Shown here piece by piece: positions 61,662-64,000 of a stretch of DNA of 64,000 nt (position 1 is the stretch's first letter; every line of letters starts with the position of its first letter). The position numbers and the translations under genes are program-made. The stretch spans positions 4,144,164-4,208,163 of the forward strand of contig NZ_CP063356.1 in assembly GCF_001866075.3 (NCBI RefSeq). Reading direction: 5' to 3'. The notes under the pieces were generated by a model. That model ran no database searches and was not told the origin of the DNA. It worked only from the letters and a program-made list of their open reading frames with translations. This DNA comes from Anaerobacillus isosaccharinicus (GTDB taxonomy: Bacteria; Bacillota; Bacilli; Bacillales; Anaerobacillaceae).

Positions 61662-61971
61662 TTTTTATTAATCTTTTAATTTCTTTTATTTCGCTTTCGT
61701 GTTTAATAGAACGTGCAGATAATGTTTCAATCATAATTTGTTGAGTTTTTGTGACTTCTTTTACTTCATCAATATGTGAAGTTATTTGCTCAAAATACGG
61801 TCCAAGTCCGTTAATAAGGTTGTCTTTTAGATTTCGTACATCGATTTCGATAATTTCTAACCTTTGATCAATCCGTTCGAAACGTTGTTCAAAGTTGTCT
61901 AGTTGCTTACGAATTGGTTTTAATTCTTCCTTTAACACAGACCGTAACAATTCTTTTAGTTCCTCGTTCAT
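61642..61971 (-). CDS. Coiled-coil protein whose C-terminus was changed by the IS
   Basis: The start is ATG 61971 (MNEELKELLRSVLKEEL) after ATGGAGG; upstream in-frame codons are unlikely. The 109-residue protein is nearly all coiled coil (LDNFEQRFERIDQRLEIIEID). Its last codons, encoding STFAE and the stop, come from the right end of the IS4 element. If the IS is removed, the frame would read KRLIKN then TAA, so the insertion replaced only the stop and added five residues. The function is unknown. Confidence 0.75.
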   Translation of the reverse strand: MNEELKELLRSVLKEELKPIRKQLDNFEQRFERIDQRLEIIEIDVRNLKDNLINGLGPYFEQITSHIDEVKEVTKTQQIMIETLSARSIKHESEIKEIKRLIKNSTFAE

Positions 61972-62272
61972 ATTATTTCGACCTCCATTAGATTTTTTAA
62001 TTATATCATCAAAAAGAGAACAACAAAATACGTTAAAAGAGTTTTTAAAAAACAAGAACAGTTAGGATTTATGCTAATTTGCCTACCTTTATTATATCGA
62101 ACGTTTGTTCTTTTGTCTACAAATTCCAATAAATAAGTCTTAAAATTTTGATTACTTATGACTAACTCAGTTGTTACAACTTAAGAGTTTTTTCTAGTTC
62201 TTCTTCGCTCTCTGGCTTCAAAAACTCACTCGAATTTTTTCGAAATTCAAATGAATTTCATTAAATGTCGTC

Positions 62273-63367
62273 TCAAAGCCGATCTGAATTCAATTTCAGC
62301 TCTCTATTTACTTCGTTCAAATCAAACTCTTTGTATTCTTGAGAACGTCCCCACTGAAGCATATTTTCGTATTCAGGGTGACTTGTGTTGGCAAGAATCT
62401 CCCGAAAGTACTCATATCCTCCCTCACCACCTACATCTTCAGGAGGTGTACTTCCTTCTCCGTCGATACACTCTGGGTAGTTTTTAGAATAAGCATCATA
62501 AACTTTCGTTACTTTAATGGAATGCTCCCAATGATCACCAAAATCATATGTATACTTCACTTTTTTACAAGCAGGAAGATAATCATTCAACCGCTTTTCA
62601 TGGTCAAATAACATAGGCGTATCGTTTTTATCTGAGTAAGCAAAGGCTTCTTCGTCACAAACCAAGTTTAAAATTGGCCGATCATCATCATAAATATAAA
62701 AATCGTGGAGATGATAATTTTGCCACCCGAAGACAAGCTGGATTATCTTATGAAGATTTCTAAAAGTGAAATGTGAAGGCACGATCACTTTGCGCCACAC
62801 ACGATATTTTTCAAGCTCTAATGTTACTTTTAGCTCATACGCTTCGCAACCAAAAATAGGTTGCTCAAAGAACATTTCTAACGCCTCATACATCTTTTCA
62901 TTTGGTTGAATATATTCACCATTTCCGTTACCAACTAAAAAACTACTTGCAAATTTGCTTACAGCACTTTGAATGATTGAGCTTTGTTCAAATTCCTGGG
63001 CTTGATACTGAAAATCTTCACAAGATCTATTCATTCTTGCTACACTCGTGCGATTTTTCGTTTTACCATAAACAACTTGCTTAGAATGTTGAATAAATTG
63101 TTCAATTATTTCGTTCTTAATACACTCTGCTTGAAAGGTTTCTTTAACCGCATCCAAAAATAACTGATCTAGCTTTTTAAAGTCTTTCGCTTTAAGTCCG
63201 TATAAGGCAATGACATAACGATTTTGATCATTAACAAAAACAACTGCCTTTTTACGATTAATAGTAATTACGTTTGCATGCCATGAAAAAAGTACTTCTT
63301 CTTCATTTTCAGGTACATTCTTTATTTTCAGTTCATCTAATAACTTCTTCGTACATTGCACGAACAT
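62273..63367 (-). CDS. Plasmid pRiA4b ORF-3-like protein with DUF6933-like N-terminus
   Basis: The 364-residue protein has an N-terminal DUF6933-like segment (residues 1-95; FSWHANVITINRKKAVVFVND) and a C-terminal pRiA4b ORF-3/TnpR-associated domain (VWRKVIVPSHFTFRNLHKII, YDFGDHWEHSIKV, CIDGEGSTPPEDVGGEGGY). The latter family often accompanies IS1096-type elements but is widespread on chromosomes; its role is not known. Confidence 0.85.
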   Translation of the reverse strand: MFVQCTKKLLDELKIKNVPENEEEVLFSWHANVITINRKKAVVFVNDQNRYVIALYGLKAKDFKKLDQLFLDAVKETFQAECIKNEIIEQFIQHSKQVVYGKTKNRTSVARMNRSCEDFQYQAQEFEQSSIIQSAVSKFASSFLVGNGNGEYIQPNEKMYEALEMFFEQPIFGCEAYELKVTLELEKYRVWRKVIVPSHFTFRNLHKIIQLVFGWQNYHLHDFYIYDDDRPILNLVCDEEAFAYSDKNDTPMLFDHEKRLNDYLPACKKVKYTYDFGDHWEHSIKVTKVYDAYSKNYPECIDGEGSTPPEDVGGEGGYEYFREILANTSHPEYENMLQWGRSQEYKEFDLNEVNRELKLNSDRL

Positions 63368-63507
63368 GTTTTATCCCCCTTTTTATACTTAAAATTAATT
63401 GTAAACTAGCTAAAATGGTTAATCAATCAACATTCGAAAGTTTATAAATAAATCCTCATTTTATAAGGAACTATAAGTACGTACTATATAAAGGGAGGAT
63501 TGTTGTT

Positions 63508-64000
63508 ATGGAGAAGGAAATGAGTTACGGAAGTGATTATAAGCCAATACCAGCCACATCAATGGCAAGTGGCGTTGGAATTGAAGTTTTGCCTGATCTC
63601 TATTGTCATACTGTTCAAATTGTAAATATCAACCTTGTAGGAAACCCAGAAACAAATGATTTTGTACTTGTTGACGCTGGGATGCCGGGTTCAGTAAATG
63701 AGATTATTACCGCTACAGAAGCTCGATTTGGTTCAACGAGTCGACCAAAGGCAATTATTCTTACACACGGTCACTTTGATCATGTCGGGGCTGTGATTGA
63801 GTTAGTGAAACACTGGAATGTTCCTGTCTACGCTCATGAGCTAGAAATGCCATTCTTAACAGGAAAGATGAGTTATCCAGATCCAGATCCAACCGTTGAA
63901 GGCGGACTAGTAGCAAAAATATCTCCACTGTTTCCTAATGAGCCAATTAACTTAGGAAATAAAGTTGAAACCCTACCAACGAATGGAAAAGTTCCCCACA
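63508..64000 (+). CDS. MBL-fold metallohydrolase, C-terminus outside window
   Basis: It starts at ATG 63508 after AAGGGAGG and is open to the window edge (164 codons). The metallo-beta-lactamase zinc motif HGHFDHVGA is present, preceded by FVLVDAGMPG. It is probably an uncharacterised hydrolase of the YflN/glyoxalase-II-like group. The missing part would carry the further zinc His/Asp ligands. Confidence 0.9.
   Translation, partial: MEKEMSYGSDYKPIPATSMASGVGIEVLPDLYCHTVQIVNINLVGNPETNDFVLVDAGMPGSVNEIITATEARFGSTSRPKAIILTHGHFDHVGAVIELVKHWNVPVYAHELEMPFLTGKMSYPDPDPTVEGGLVAKISPLFPNEPINLGNKVETLPTNGKVPH

Overview
This window comes from a low-GC, endospore-forming Firmicute of the family Bacillaceae. 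The evidence is AT-rich codon use, strong AGGAGG-type ribosome binding sites, a Bacillus-type SRP RNA, YkyB and YuzB-like (DUF1450) proteins, CcpA cre boxes, sigma-K-like promoters, and a manganese-oxidase locus of the type known from spores of marine Bacillus. Most genes lie on the minus strand. The first gene (secreted repeat protein) and the last (MBL-fold hydrolase) are cut by the window edges.

Layout. 1-4.4 kb: secreted repeat protein; serA behind a ZTP-type riboswitch and terminator; a small gene with a probable CTG start coupled to an Mrp-like ATPase. 4.4-9.3 kb: a six-gene redox operon (cytochrome-like membrane subunit, NasC/NarB-like molybdopterin catalytic subunit, four-cluster ferredoxin, Tat-anchored Rieske protein, small membrane protein, truncated globin) that is probably an uncharacterised nitrate-reductase-like complex. 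9.7-11.2 kb: YihY-type membrane protein and SRP RNA. 11.3-18.5 kb: phenylalanine/tyrosine degradation (phhA, phhB, hpd, fahA, hmgA) in two divergent arms with two cre boxes, plus a conserved 315-residue protein of unknown function. 18.5-23.5 kb: a ZorA/ZorB-like proton-channel pair with an upstream ParA-like ATPase, a coiled-coil gene and several palindromic repeats. 24-31.7 kb: DUF418 membrane protein, zinc-ribbon proteins, HtrA-like protease, YkyB, YgjP-type metallopeptidase and small membrane proteins. 31.7-35.5 kb: two tandem, nearly identical copies of one insertion sequence. 36-43.4 kb: XPD/DinG-like helicase, a GGDEF-EAL protein behind a c-di-GMP (GEMM-I) riboswitch, an MsrA with an in-frame UGA at its catalytic position, and an aldo/keto reductase.

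43.6-52.2 kb is the most distinctive region. It holds a manganese-oxidase (mnx-like) operon with two small membrane proteins, a spore-coat-like protein, MnxE- and MnxF-like small subunits, the 1222-residue multicopper oxidase MnxG and an Sco-family copper chaperone. A related coat-like gene and a Cys/His-rich repeat protein lie beside it, each preceded by a good sigma-K-like -10 element, which fits mother-cell expression and a spore-surface location. 52.3-59.8 kb: GNAT, a small basic protein, MFS transporter, a probable N-succinylamino acid racemase/GNAT/YjiH-transporter cluster, a thioesterase and a YdeI-like protein. 60.1-61.7 kb: an IS4-type element inserted in the last codons of a coiled-coil gene. 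62.2-64 kb: pRiA4b ORF-3-like protein and a partial MBL hydrolase.

The two observations most worth pursuing are (1) msrA, where TGA replaces the catalytic Cys codon and is followed by a hairpin at bacterial SECIS distance, implying a selenoprotein, and (2) the mnx locus with its unnamed accessory proteins. No computation was run; family names rest on reading motifs, lengths and gene order.
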